Positions 26,463 through 37,474 of a stretch of DNA of 64,000 bases are shown in pieces (positions within the stretch are counted from its first letter, which is position 1; each line of letters begins with the position of its first letter). Under the pieces are notes generated by a model. That model did not search any database. It saw only the letters and a list, made by a program, of their open reading frames with translations, and was not told where the DNA came from. A program made the translations under genes and the position numbers. This DNA is from Methanoregula boonei 6A8 (GTDB lineage: Archaea > Halobacteriota > Methanomicrobia > Methanomicrobiales > Methanospirillaceae), in NCBI RefSeq assembly GCF_000017625.1, contig NC_009712.1:1860001-1924000 (forward strand), written 5' to 3'.

Positions 26463-28274
26463 TTACCCTTCGATACCGTAGTGCTTTCGCAAAAACATTC
26501 TCACTTTTTCAGAATCAAGGTACCCTGCGTGCATCCGCCCGAGAATCTGATCGATCTCACGGGATTTTTCAATGATCTTCCGGGAGTTCTCATCCTCTTT
26601 GAGCCCGGCCAGCATGACGATAACAGCAAGAGGGTTTCGGATGTGATCGTTAAGGGTTGCAAACTGCTGGAGGTTCTGCTCGATCTGCTGGAAGGCCCTG
26701 CGCTGCTGCTCCTCAATCTCTTTTTTCCGGGTAATATCCCTGCCCACAGACTGGTACTCGGTCACGTTCCCGGCTCCATCGAAAAAGGCGCGGTTGCTCC
26801 ATTGCTGCCAGGCAACAGAACCGTCACCCCGTGTGCACCGATATTCGATGAGACCGACCGGGTGTTCCGGCACCAGCGATGCAAAATGGTCATTAACTGA
26901 CTGCTGGTCATCCGGATGTATGGGGAGACGGAAGATATATCCCACCGTTTTATTCTCATCAAGGGCAAAGTAGTCGAGAAACGCCTTGTTGGCAAAGAGG
27001 ATCCGCCGGTCCACCCGGAACCGGTAGATCAATTCTGACTGGTCCTGGACCACTGCCCGGAACCGCTTTTCACTCTCCGTGAGTGCCTCTTCGGCCCGGA
27101 CACGGTCGCTGATATCCATCCAGACTCCGATGATGCCCAGAGTCCTGCCGCTGCTGTCATTGAATGTGGCTTTTTTAACGATGATATCACGGACCGATGC
27201 ATCCTGGTGAGGGAATTTGATCTGGTAGACCTGAATACCCTGGTGACTGATCAGGTACTGGTCCTTGAGCGCGGTCAGTGCCGCCAGATCCTGAGGCGCA
27301 ATATCATTTGTGGTCTTTCCAATGATGGCATCCCGTGAAAGGCCCAGATAACTTTCAAAGGTCCTGTTGCACCCAAGGTACCTGAAATTACTATCCTTGT
27401 AATATACCGGGCTTGGGATCGTATCGATGAGCTGCTGGAGGAAATGCACCTGGTGATCGAGATCCGCGGTTCGTTTGCAGACCCGTTCTTCCAGTTCTTC
27501 GTTAATCTGCCTAAGATTTTCTTCTGCAATCACACGATCGGTGATGTCTGCAAGCATGGAGAACGATCCGGAGAAAGCACCCTTTTCATCATAGAGTGGA
27601 GTTGATGAGAGGTGCATCCACCGTACTGACCCGTTTCGGTGACGCAACCGCAGCTCATAGTTTCCCCGTTTTCCCAAGTGGCGCTCCGTCCATTCGCGGG
27701 TATATGCTGCCAGGTCATCGGGAACGATGAACTCTGATACATTGCGGCCGACAAGGTCATCAACAGAACAGCCAAGCAGTGCGGCCATCCGCTGGTTGGT
27801 AAAGAGCGTCCGACCCGTGGTATCAATGCACCATATCCCCTCGTTAGCAGTCTCCACGATGCGTCGGTACCGCTCCTCGCTCTCCCGGAGCTGCCGGTCG
27901 AGACGGTATTTGTACAGGGCAATCTCGATGATCGTGTGGAGTTCCCGTTCCTGGTAAGGTTTGAGGATATACCCATAAGGCTCCGTGATCTTTGCCTTGT
28001 CCATGATGGTCGTATCGGCAAAAGCTGTCAGGTAGATCACCGGTACTGCAGAAAACTTCCGGATTTCCCCGGTAGCAGTGATGCCATCCATTTTCCCTGC
28101 AAGAAAAATATCCATCAGGATAAGATCAGGGGAACGCTCCTTCGCAAGAGGGATGGCTTCTTCCCCGGAAGCAACGCTGCCCGTCACTTCATATCCCAGC
28201 TGGAGAAGAGTCAGGCGGAGGTCCTCGGCAACGATCCTTTCATCCTCCACAATCAGGATCCGTGCGGCAGTCAT
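26463..28274 (-). CDS. receiver-PAS protein ending in an isolated H-box helix
   Basis: About 603 residues. A receiver domain (ILIVEDERIV, Asp55 in LILMDIFLAGK) is followed by three PAS domains (about 130-260, 295-420, 425-545), and a C-terminal helical segment LQQFATLNDHIRNPLAVIVM that looks like a histidine kinase dimerisation box with a His. No ATP-binding domain follows; the protein ends 60 residues later. It may be a phosphotransfer or scaffold protein. ATG 28274 matches the receiver start; an upstream in-frame start would add 25 unlike residues. Confidence 0.85.
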   Translation of the reverse strand: MTAARILIVEDERIVAEDLRLTLLQLGYEVTGSVASGEEAIPLAKERSPDLILMDIFLAGKMDGITATGEIRKFSAVPVIYLTAFADTTIMDKAKITEPYGYILKPYQERELHTIIEIALYKYRLDRQLRESEERYRRIVETANEGIWCIDTTGRTLFTNQRMAALLGCSVDDLVGRNVSEFIVPDDLAAYTREWTERHLGKRGNYELRLRHRNGSVRWMHLSSTPLYDEKGAFSGSFSMLADITDRVIAEENLRQINEELEERVCKRTADLDHQVHFLQQLIDTIPSPVYYKDSNFRYLGCNRTFESYLGLSRDAIIGKTTNDIAPQDLAALTALKDQYLISHQGIQVYQIKFPHQDASVRDIIVKKATFNDSSGRTLGIIGVWMDISDRVRAEEALTESEKRFRAVVQDQSELIYRFRVDRRILFANKAFLDYFALDENKTVGYIFRLPIHPDDQQSVNDHFASLVPEHPVGLIEYRCTRGDGSVAWQQWSNRAFFDGAGNVTEYQSVGRDITRKKEIEEQQRRAFQQIEQNLQQFATLNDHIRNPLAVIVMLAGLKEDENSRKIIEKSREIDQILGRMHAGYLDSEKVRMFLRKHYGIEG

Positions 28275-28607
28275 AGGTCTAATCCTCTCCTCTTTTTTGC
28301 CCGTTGGTAAAAGTCCGGGATGAAATACAGGCAGTAACCCGACAATCACAGGGATACCTGTTTTTGCGGCATCATCGTTTCAGGACCGTGAAGAGGTAAA
28401 TACCCACAACGCAGGTTCTTTGCCGGTCGCGGATATCTTCCACCTTACCAGATCACTGATTACCTTCGTCCGGAACTTATCCTTACATATATAGAATCAA
28501 TATATTTACTACAGATTAAAAAGTATATTGTCCTATTACCGGTATGCTCTCTTTATACCCCGGGGAACCGCGTTCCTAAAAGAGTAACGATCAGGAGCCA
28601 GCAGATC
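28275..28607. promoter_or_regulatory. divergent intergenic region with TATA-rich DNA
   Basis: The 333 bp between two oppositely directed signalling genes has no ORF but is A/T-rich (28480-28560), with TTTATAC at 28552-28558 about 50 bp before the rightward kinase and TATATAG/ATATATT near 28485-28503 that could serve the leftward gene. AGGAGC at 28591-28596 is the ribosome site of the rightward gene. Confidence 0.55.
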
Positions 28608-31600
28608 ATGTCTTCTGCCCAAAATGCGAATGATATCCTCCGCGGGGAGGACAGGAAGAACGCCGCATACGTTATCCGTATTCTCCTTATTGTCTCCGGT
28701 GCGGGCACTCTAATTTTGGGAATGGCCGGGCTTTTTGGGCTGTTTTTCGGGATTGTCCCGCTTTCAAGCGTTTTTTCAGGCTACCGGCCTATAGCACTTT
28801 CTGCAGCACTGATCTGGTGTTTTTTCGGTCTGGTCCTGATCTTCTGCTGCAAACGGCCATTCTCCCGGATTGTAAAAGTTCTCCTCGGGACCGTGACAGC
28901 ATTCATCGCGGTCGCTGTAGCGATCGAGTTTCCCCTGGGATTCCTTGGCCGGCATTCTTTTATCGAATCCTTCATCAACACCAACGCATCTCATTTTGTT
29001 CAGACCGCTCTTGTTCCCATCTCGCCGCTGGCAGCGCTCATGATACTCCCTGCGGCAATAGGCCTGTTTTTGCTGATCGTAAAGAAGGAGTACCCGGATG
29101 AGAACAAAAATGAACATTCACTCATTGGAATTTTCGGAGTATTCTGCCTGCTCGCCGGCTTTCTCTTTATCGCAAGCTACCTGTACCAGATGCCGTTCTT
29201 CTATGGCACTTCAATCCTGCCCATAGCCTTCACGTCTGCACTGGCCGGCTTGTTTGTCGGTGTCGGGATGATTGCAGCGGCCGGCCCGGCCGTATTTCCG
29301 CTTGTATATTTTTCCGGCCCATCCACGCGTGCACGTCTTCTCAGGTTCTTTGTCCCCTTCACGATTACGCTCGTCCTTATCCAGAACCAGCTCTCGATCC
29401 TCCTGCTCTCGATCTTCCATGTAAACCAGGCCATTGAGCTTTCCTTAACCCTCATTCTCTTCTGCGTCATTGCAAGCTGGGGAGTTACGATCCTTGCGGG
29501 AAGTATAGGTCATACCATCGATCGCGAGCGGGAACTGAGAGCACAGGCAGAAGAAGAGCTCCGGCAGAACTACGATGAGTTGAATACCACATACGAGCTT
29601 CTGACGTCCACAGAGGAAGAACTGCGGGGGAACTATGAGGAACTGGCAGGAAGCCAGAAAAAACTTCAGGAAAGCGAAGAGCGGCTCCGCCTTTTTATCA
29701 GGCATGCACCGGCGGCGCTTGCGATGTTTGACCGGGAAATGCGTTACCTTGTTGTCAGCCAGAAGTGGATGACCGATTACCAGTTAAAAGACCAGCAGCT
29801 CATCGGTCGATCCCATTACGAGATCTTCCCTGAAATTACTGATGAGTGGAAAGCGGTTCACCGGCGTGGTCTTGCAGGAGAAGTGGTGACTGCACAGGAG
29901 GACCGGTTTGTACGGGGGGATGGGACAGTCCAGTGGCTCTCCTGGGAGGTCCGCCCGTGGTATACTTCGGATCATGCCATCGGCGGGATTGTTATTTTCT
30001 CTGAAGATATCACCTGGCGTAAACAAGCAGAGATGGCACTCGGTGAAAGCCGGACAAAACTTGCCGCTGCGCTTGCCAGCATGACAGATGCAGTCTTTAT
30101 CTCGGATACAGAGGGGAAGTTTATTGAGTTCAACGATGCCTTTGCTACGTTCCACCGGTTTAAGAATAAGGCCGAGTGCGCTACGACCCTCGCAGAATAC
30201 CCGGCATTTCTCGATGTGCTCATGGCCGATGGGACGCCGGCGCCGCTGGATATGTGGGCAGTGCCACGTGCCCTTCAGGGCGAGACCGGGACAAACGTGG
30301 AATTTGCCCTCAAAAGAAAGGATACTGGAGAAACATGGGTGGGCAGTTACAGTTATAGCCCCATCCGCGATGTAACCGGCAGGATCGTCGGTTCTGTGGT
30401 GACCGGCCGGGATATCACTGAAAAAAAGAAAGCAGAGCAGGAACTGCAGGAAAAACATGCGGAACTGAATGCAGCCTATGAGCAGCTGACTTCGACTGAA
30501 GAAGAACTCAGGCAAAACTATGAGCAGCTCGAGGCAAGTGAGAGGGCCCTTCGATCGAGCGAACAGCGCCTGCGGCGATTCTACGAATCAGGCCTCTTTG
30601 GGGTGATCTTCTGGACTACCACCGGGAAGATCACTGATGCCAATGACAAATTCCTTTCCATGACCGGGTACACCCGCGAAGATCTCCTTGCAGACCGGAT
30701 CGACTGGGGCGCCATGACGCCGGACGAGTTCAGGGAGCAGGATGAAAAATCTCTGGAGGAACTCAGGGAACGCGGCGTCAACAGGGCACCCTTCGAGAAG
30801 GAGTACTTCCGTAAAGACGGTACATGTTTCCCGGTTCTCATTGCAGGAGCGATGCTTGACGATCACTTCCTTGAGGGCGTTGCTTTTGTCCTGGATATAT
30901 CAGAACGCAAAACCGCGGAGGCAGCACTGAAAAAGAGCGAGGAGCAGTACCGCTCTCTGTTCGAAAACATGCAGGAAGGGCTTGCCCATTGCCGCATGCT
31001 TTATGATAATGATGGCCAGCCGGTGGACTTCGTATACCTGGCTGTCAACCATTCATTCGATCGGATTATTGGTGCCGGCACCGTGATCGGAAAACCGGTC
31101 ACCGAAGTGTTCCCGGGTATCCGCACTGCATTCCCGCAATTGTTTGAGATTTACGGACGGGTTGCCCGGACCGGGAACCCTGAATCGTTTGATATAGAAT
31201 TCAGTCCCTCATAGAGATGGCTGCATGTTTCTGCATATTCCTCCGCACCGGAACATTTTGTAGCGATCTTTTCCGATATCACTGATCGTAAACGTGCAGA
31301 AGAAGCGCTCAGAGAGAGTGAGGCACGCTTCCACCAGTTCTTTGAAAAGAACAATGCGGTCATGCTTATGCTCGATCCCTGGACCGGCACCATCCTTGAT
31401 GTTAACCCGGCGGCATCAGCCTTTTACGGGTATCCCCGGGATGTCCTCTGCACCATGAAGATAGGAGAGATCAACCAGCTTTCCCCTGAAGAGGTTGCCC
31501 GGCTCCGCAGGGAGATTTCAGAGGGATCCCTGCAGTATTTTGTTGCCCCTCACCGTATTTCCGATGGGAGCGTGCGGACGGTGGAGATTCACTCGTCACC

Positions 31601-32828
31601 CATCAGCGTAGGGAGCAGGCAGTACCTGTTCTCCATTATCCATGATATCACGGATCGCAAAAAAGCAGAGGAGGCGCTCAGGGAGAACGAGGAGCGGCTC
31701 CGTCTCGTTAATGATTCTTCCAAGGATTCTATCTACAGCTACGACAGGGCCGGCAGATTTACCAGCGCCAACCGGAAGCTCTGCGAAAACATGCACATGC
31801 GGCCGGACCAGATAATCGGGAAAACGCATGAGGAACTGGGCTTTCCCCGGGAAATCTGCAGGGAATGGGATGCTCTGCACAGCCGGGTTTATACAACGGA
31901 TATCTCACTTACTGCCGAAACAAAAACACCCATGCCGGACGGCGCTGTCCATGATTACGAGGTCGTACTCAACCCAATCCATGACAGCACCGGTGCAATC
32001 ATGGGAATCTCCGGCATCACGCGGGATATCACGGAACGGAAAGCGATCGAAGCTGAACGCGAGAGGCTGGCACGGCAGCGGGAAGCCCTCATAACGGATC
32101 TCGAGCAGAAAAATGCCGAACTCGAACGCTTTACGTATACCGTGTCCCATGACCTCAAAAGTCCGCTCATCACCATCAGGGGATTTGCCGGTCTTGTCGA
32201 AGAAGACATCCGGAACAATGATACCGCTGCTGTGAAACGCGATCTCGATCGCATTGATGCGGCCACAGAGAAAATGGAGATGCTCCTAAAGGACCTCCTG
32301 AACCTCTCAAGGATCGGTAGGATCGTCAATCCTCCGGAAAACGTGTCATTTACCGAAATCGCACAGGAAGCAATAGAACTCCTGAATGCCCCCTTAAAAA
32401 AACGGGAAGTAACGGTTACTATCTATCCGGATATGCCGGTGGTCAGTGTCGACCGTGGGCGGGTCCGCGAAGTGGTGACAAACCTTGTCGAGAACGCAAT
32501 CAAGTTCATGGGCGACCAGCAGCACCCGGAGATCCACATCGGGGTTCACGAAGACGGCAATCGGCCGGTGTTCTTTATCCGGGACAACGGGATCGGGATC
32601 GACCCGAGATACCACGAGCGGATCTTTAACCTGTTTGAAAAACTGGATGTCCTTAAAGAAGGGTCCGGTGCCGGCCTTGCCATAGTCAAACGGATCATAG
32701 AGGTCCACGGAGGGACGATCCGGGTGGAGTCTGAAGGCCCGGGTAAGGGGACCACGTTCCTGTTTACGCTTCCCCTGGCACTGACGGCAGAGACAGATAC
32801 ACATAATAAGGGAAAAGGAAGAGAGTGA
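28608..32828 (+). pseudogene. membrane PAS histidine kinase split by one in-frame TAG
   Basis: One reading frame of 1,406 codons is broken only by TAG at 31212-31214. The first part (868 codons) has about eight membrane helices (residues 20-315), a coiled coil, and PAS domains near 360-475, 485-600 and 650-770; a fourth PAS (from about 780) runs into the TAG between DIEFSPS and RWLHVSAYS. The frame then continues with the end of that PAS, two more PAS domains, HisKA (FTYTVSHDLKSPLITIRG) and an HATPase (NLVENAIKFM, GSGAGLAIVKRI). Uninterrupted homologous architecture on both sides argues for a nonsense mutation of a Lys or Trp codon, a sequencing error, or readthrough. TAG is used as an ordinary stop elsewhere in the window. 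The second half could also be made from an internal ATG (31362). Confidence 0.85.
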
Positions 32829-32833
32829 TTTAC

Positions 32834-33295
32834 ATGGCGGAATCGCAAGGAGATCCACCGGTTATCCTGCTTGTGGAAGACAACGAGGCTCATGCCGAGC
32901 TGGTGATGCGGAGCTTCCGGGAGCTGGACATAGAGAATGTGATCTTCCATGTCAGTGATGGCCAGCAGGCGCTTGATTTTCTGCATAACAAGGGAGGATT
33001 TGCAAAAACTGCAGAAACGAATCCACGCCCACACTTGGTACTCCTCGACCTCAGGCTTCCCAAGGTCGATGGTCTTGATGTGCTCAGGGAGATAAAAAAG
33101 ACACCCGGCCTCCAGCGCATCCCGGTTGTAATTCTCACCAGTTCCGATGCAGAAAACGATATCCTGCGCTCCTATGATTCCGGTGCAAACAGTTACGTAG
33201 TCAAGCCTACGGAATTCAGAAAATTTACCAGGGTTATGGAAAGCCTCGGGCACTACTGGCTGGGCTGGAATGTCCCCTCCTGTGCCGGCGAGTAA
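32834..33295 (+). CDS. single-domain response regulator, Rcp1-like
   Basis: About 153 residues: VILLVEDNEAHAELVMRSF at the start, phospho-acceptor in LVLLDLRLPKVDG, VILTSSDAE and YVVKPTEF with the conserved Lys. The long first loop (ALDFLHNKGGFAKTAETNPR) is typical of Rcp1-type regulators that partner phytochrome-like or PAS kinases. ATG 32834 is preferred; GTG 32825 overlaps the upstream stop. It is probably the partner of the split kinase just before it. Confidence 0.88.
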   Translation: MAESQGDPPVILLVEDNEAHAELVMRSFRELDIENVIFHVSDGQQALDFLHNKGGFAKTAETNPRPHLVLLDLRLPKVDGLDVLREIKKTPGLQRIPVVILTSSDAENDILRSYDSGANSYVVKPTEFRKFTRVMESLGHYWLGWNVPSCAGE

Positions 33296-33298
33296 TAC

Positions 33299-36200
33299 AT
33301 GAAGAGATCCAAAATACGACAATCACAAAAAAGCCCCCCGGCAAAGCCTCCCCACGATAAAACATTTCATTTTCTTATTGTTGAAGACGATCCATCCCAT
33401 GCCGAGTTGATCCGGCGCGGGCTTCTGGCATACAAAACGCCGTACCGGCTGACGATCGAAACAACCCTTGCAGGAGCACGAAAGAGCATCCTGGCCGATC
33501 CGCCGGACCTCCTGATCCTGGACAGAGGGCTTCCTGATGGGAGCGGCGAAGAACTGCTGCCAGAGAGTCCGGAAGAACTGCAGTTCCCGGTCATTGTCAT
33601 GACCAGTTACGGGAACGAGGCCGAGGGTACCCGGCTGGTCCGGAGGGGCGCTGTCGACTATCTTGTGAAGGGCAAAGCGGTATTTGATGATCTTGCCCAT
33701 ATCACCGAACGTTCGCTCGGGATATGGAAAAACCGCCAGTCAGAACGGGTACTTCTCCACCGGTTGACCACAAGGGAGTCAGTACTGCGCGCCCTCCTGA
33801 ACAATCCTGCCGATTCGATCGCACTTCTCGACCGGAGCGGTACTATCCTCGATCTGAACCCTACCCTTGCAAAAGGAATGGGGAAGACCCCTCCTGAGGT
33901 TTTAGGAACCTGCATTTACGATTATCTCCCGGCCGATCTCGCATCAGTGCGACGCAGGAAAGTTGAAAATGTGTTCAAAACAGGAAAAATGGAACGTTTT
34001 GAGGATGAGCACGCGGGATGCTGGTACGATAATATTATCCAGCCGATACCAGGTGAAAACGACAAAGTCGTCCAGGTCCTTATCATAGCACGGGACATTA
34101 CCGAACGCAGGTGTGCGGAAAAGGCTCTTGCCGAAAGCAGCAAACGGTTTGCCCAGGTAGCCGAGACCGCAGGAGAATGGATCTGGGAAGTGGATGCAGA
34201 CGGCAGATACACCTACAGCAGCCCGGTCGTGAAAAATCTTCTCGGGTATACCCCGGAAGAGATCGTGGGAACGTATTTTTACGATTATTTCGAACCCGGC
34301 CAGAGAGTGACTCTCATGAACGCGGCGCTCGCCGCATTCAAGGAAAAAAAAGCATTCGGTAATTTTATCAATCCCAACCTACACAAGGACGGCCGCATCG
34401 TCATGCTGGAAACCCGAGGCATCCCGGTCCTTGCCTATGACGGCACGCTTCTTGGCTACCGTGGCGCAGATCTCGACGTTACCGATCGGATCCGTGCCGA
34501 AAAAGCCCTGCGCGAGAGCGAGGAGCGGTACCGCACGCTTGTCGATGAACTCCCGGACTTTGTGATCGTCCACCGTGAGGGCAAGCTGCTCTATGTCAAC
34601 GCGGCGATCACACGGCTGGTGGGAAGGCCCGCAGAACAATTACAACACACCAATATCTTAGCGTATATCCCGGAAGAGTCGCAGGAGATTGTCCGCGGGG
34701 CGATAAAAAAACGGGCCGGTGGCGGCCCGGTACTGCCCTATGTTGTTAAGGTTGCTGCCCCGGGTGGCGGTCCTTTGCGTTGGGTTGAGATCCGGGGCGC
34801 AGCCATCCTGTTTGAAGGACAGCCGGCAACCCTCAACGTGCTGACCGACATCACTGAGAAAAAATGGGCACAGGATGCACTCTTTGCAAGCGAGCAGAAA
34901 TTCCGGACCCTTGCCGATTATACTTTTGACTGGGAGTACTGGATCGGTGCCGATGGAAAATTTGTCTATGTATCTCCTTCCTGCGAGCGGATCAGCGGTT
35001 ATCCCCCGGATGAATTCTACCGCAACGAAAAACTCTTCGATGATCTCATCGTCCCGGAGGACAGGGAGAGATTCCGGACCCATTGCGATCAACTCAGTAA
35101 TTCCCCGGATACCGGGATCCTCGAATTCCGCATCCGGACAAAAAAGGGAGACCTCATGTGGATCGGGCATGTCTGCCATCCGATCTATAGCCCCGATGGA
35201 GAATATCTTGGACGCAGAGGAAGTAACCGGGACATCACCCAGAGAAAGGCGGCAGAAGATGCCCTAAAAGGGAGCGAAACCCGGTTCCGTTTGCTCATCC
35301 AGAATGCATCCGATATGATACGAATCCTTGACCGTCAGGGAAAGATCCGGTACGAGTCCCCTTCAACGGAGAGAATACTTGGCTACCCGGAGGGAGCCCT
35401 GACAGGGAAGGAGCCCTGGCCCTATATCCACCCTGACGATGTAGAGCGGGTAAGATCAGATTTCCAGACAATATTTGACCAGACCAACGATGGCATTCCA
35501 ACGGAATTCCGGGTACGCCGTGCAGATGGCACCTATATCTGGGTTGATTCCATTGGCGCAAATCTGCTGGGGGTTCAGGGGGTAGACGGCATTGTGATCA
35601 CAACCCGGCCCATCGGACAGCGCAAGGAGATAGAGCAGGCGCTCCTGGAAAGCCAGGCAAAGGTTCGCGAATCAGAGGAATTCCTGCGCCAGGTGATCAA
35701 CGGTGCGGGAGAAGGCATCATAGGATATGACCGGGATCTCCATATCACCCTCTGGAACCGGTTTATGGAAGAATTGACCGGTTACCCGGCAGAGGAGGTG
35801 CTGGGAAAGGATGTCTTTGAGATCTTCCCGTTCCTCAAAGAGGAGGGGATCGATGTTTTGCTCCTCAAGGCACTCGAAGGAAAGAGCGGGCAGTCTGCAG
35901 ATATCCCGTTCATCTTTGGCCGGACCGGTAAAAAAGGGTGGGGACAGGGGATTTATTCGCCGATCCATGACGCCAACGGCGCAATCGTGGGCGCTATGGG
36001 GATCATCAGGGACATCACGGAGGTCCGTAAGGCACAGCGGGCCCTTGGGGAAAGCGAGGAGAAATACCGGCTCTTTACAGAAACTTCTCCGGATATGATT
36101 TATTTTATCGACCCGGAGGGGCATATCCGGTTTGTCAACCGCCGTGCAGCAGAGGGACTGCTGATGAAGCCGGAAGATATCATAGGTAAACACCTCAACG

Positions 36201-37471
36201 ATATTTTCCTGCCCGATACCGCCCGGAACCATCTCATCGGGATACAGCACATCGTTGAAACACGCGAGCCGTCGGAAACTGAGCTGATCGAGAACCTGCC
36301 TTCCGGCAACATCTGGATCGAAGCCCGGCTTTCTCCGCTGTTTGACGCAGAGAATAACGTGCTGGGGGTCTTGGGAATCTCCCATGATATCACTGACCGG
36401 AAAAAAGCCCAGATCGCCCTTGAGGAAAGTGAGGAGAGGTACCGCAGCCTTTTCCGCCGATCGCCGGTCGGGATCACCCTTACCGATATCGCGGGAAACA
36501 TACTCGAGATAAACGAGACCATGCTCGGGATGTTCGGGTACACCCGGGACGAGATTGGTTCAACCAATATCTCTTCTTTTTACGCGGATTCCGAAATCCG
36601 GCTACAGCTGGCAGGCACCGTCCTTGCCAAAGGCTCTGTCAGCGATTACGAGCTGGTGTGCCGGCGCCGCGATGGCAGTACTTTTCCCGTCCTCCTTAAC
36701 AGTGCCAGGATCCTGCGCGGGGGGGAGCGGTTATTCCAGTCCACATTCGTCGATATCACAGACCGCAAAATGATGGAAGAGGAGATCCGGTCGCTGAACC
36801 GTGCACTTGAACAGCGGGTCATCCAGCGTACCGATCAGCTTAATGCCACCCTTGAGGAAAAAGAGGTCCTGCTCCGCGAGATCCATCACCGGGTAAAAAA
36901 TAACCTCCAGATCATCATCAGCATCCTCCGGCTCCAGAACCGCCATATCACCGATCCCGGGATGCAGGCGATCCTTCTTGACAGCGAGAGCCGGGTCCGG
37001 TCCATGGCGCTGGTCCATGAGAAACTCTACCGGTCTATCGATCTCGCGCATATCGATATCGGCGATTATCTTCGGGATCTCACCCGGTACCTGTTCAATA
37101 CCTATTCGGTAAACCAGGGCCGGGTGGCATTCAAGGTGGAGATTGCCGATCTCTCACTGGATATCAACCGCGCCATCCCGATAGGCCTGATCTTAAACGA
37201 ATTGATCGCCAATGCCCTCAAGCATGCGTTTACTCCGCAGACAGGAGGGGAGATCATGATCACGGGATCGCAGACAATTGATACGATTGTCATCTCAGTA
37301 CAGGATAACGGGGCAGGGATGCCGGTGGATTTTGACTGGCGCAATTCACCGTCACTGGGCATGCACCTGGTGGTGACCCTGATCGAGCAGGTCCGAGGGA
37401 CCATTGAAAAAGAAGAGAACGGCACGGGAACCCGGTTTGTCCTCAGGATCCCCCGGCACGCCGGAACGTGA
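33299..37471 (+). CDS. hybrid receiver - eight PAS - HisKA_2 histidine kinase
   Basis: This 1,390-residue soluble protein begins with a receiver domain (FLIVEDDPSHAELI, Asp75 in LLILDRGLPDG), then about eight PAS/PAC units from residue 155 to 1165, each joined by DITERK- or ALRESEERY-like linkers, then HisKA_2 (REIHHRVKNNLQIIISILRL) and an HATPase (LNELIANALKHAF, DNGAGMP). It follows the Rcp1-like gene by 3 bp and precedes another receiver gene by 3 bp, so the three are one operon. The number of PAS repeats is large even for methanogens. Confidence 0.92.
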   Translation: MKRSKIRQSQKSPPAKPPHDKTFHFLIVEDDPSHAELIRRGLLAYKTPYRLTIETTLAGARKSILADPPDLLILDRGLPDGSGEELLPESPEELQFPVIVMTSYGNEAEGTRLVRRGAVDYLVKGKAVFDDLAHITERSLGIWKNRQSERVLLHRLTTRESVLRALLNNPADSIALLDRSGTILDLNPTLAKGMGKTPPEVLGTCIYDYLPADLASVRRRKVENVFKTGKMERFEDEHAGCWYDNIIQPIPGENDKVVQVLIIARDITERRCAEKALAESSKRFAQVAETAGEWIWEVDADGRYTYSSPVVKNLLGYTPEEIVGTYFYDYFEPGQRVTLMNAALAAFKEKKAFGNFINPNLHKDGRIVMLETRGIPVLAYDGTLLGYRGADLDVTDRIRAEKALRESEERYRTLVDELPDFVIVHREGKLLYVNAAITRLVGRPAEQLQHTNILAYIPEESQEIVRGAIKKRAGGGPVLPYVVKVAAPGGGPLRWVEIRGAAILFEGQPATLNVLTDITEKKWAQDALFASEQKFRTLADYTFDWEYWIGADGKFVYVSPSCERISGYPPDEFYRNEKLFDDLIVPEDRERFRTHCDQLSNSPDTGILEFRIRTKKGDLMWIGHVCHPIYSPDGEYLGRRGSNRDITQRKAAEDALKGSETRFRLLIQNASDMIRILDRQGKIRYESPSTERILGYPEGALTGKEPWPYIHPDDVERVRSDFQTIFDQTNDGIPTEFRVRRADGTYIWVDSIGANLLGVQGVDGIVITTRPIGQRKEIEQALLESQAKVRESEEFLRQVINGAGEGIIGYDRDLHITLWNRFMEELTGYPAEEVLGKDVFEIFPFLKEEGIDVLLLKALEGKSGQSADIPFIFGRTGKKGWGQGIYSPIHDANGAIVGAMGIIRDITEVRKAQRALGESEEKYRLFTETSPDMIYFIDPEGHIRFVNRRAAEGLLMKPEDIIGKHLNDIFLPDTARNHLIGIQHIVETREPSETELIENLPSGNIWIEARLSPLFDAENNVLGVLGISHDITDRKKAQIALEESEERYRSLFRRSPVGITLTDIAGNILEINETMLGMFGYTRDEIGSTNISSFYADSEIRLQLAGTVLAKGSVSDYELVCRRRDGSTFPVLLNSARILRGGERLFQSTFVDITDRKMMEEEIRSLNRALEQRVIQRTDQLNATLEEKEVLLREIHHRVKNNLQIIISILRLQNRHITDPGMQAILLDSESRVRSMALVHEKLYRSIDLAHIDIGDYLRDLTRYLFNTYSVNQGRVAFKVEIADLSLDINRAIPIGLILNELIANALKHAFTPQTGGEIMITGSQTIDTIVISVQDNGAGMPVDFDWRNSPSLGMHLVVTLIEQVRGTIEKEENGTGTRFVLRIPRHAGT

Positions 37472-37474
37472 GGA

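Noticed and set aside
31212-31214. TAG read as pyrrolysine
   Set aside because: Considered because this is a methanogen, but TAG ends several ordinary genes here, the expected residue in this PAS position is not special, and no pyl gene is in the window. Kept only as an alternative in the finding.
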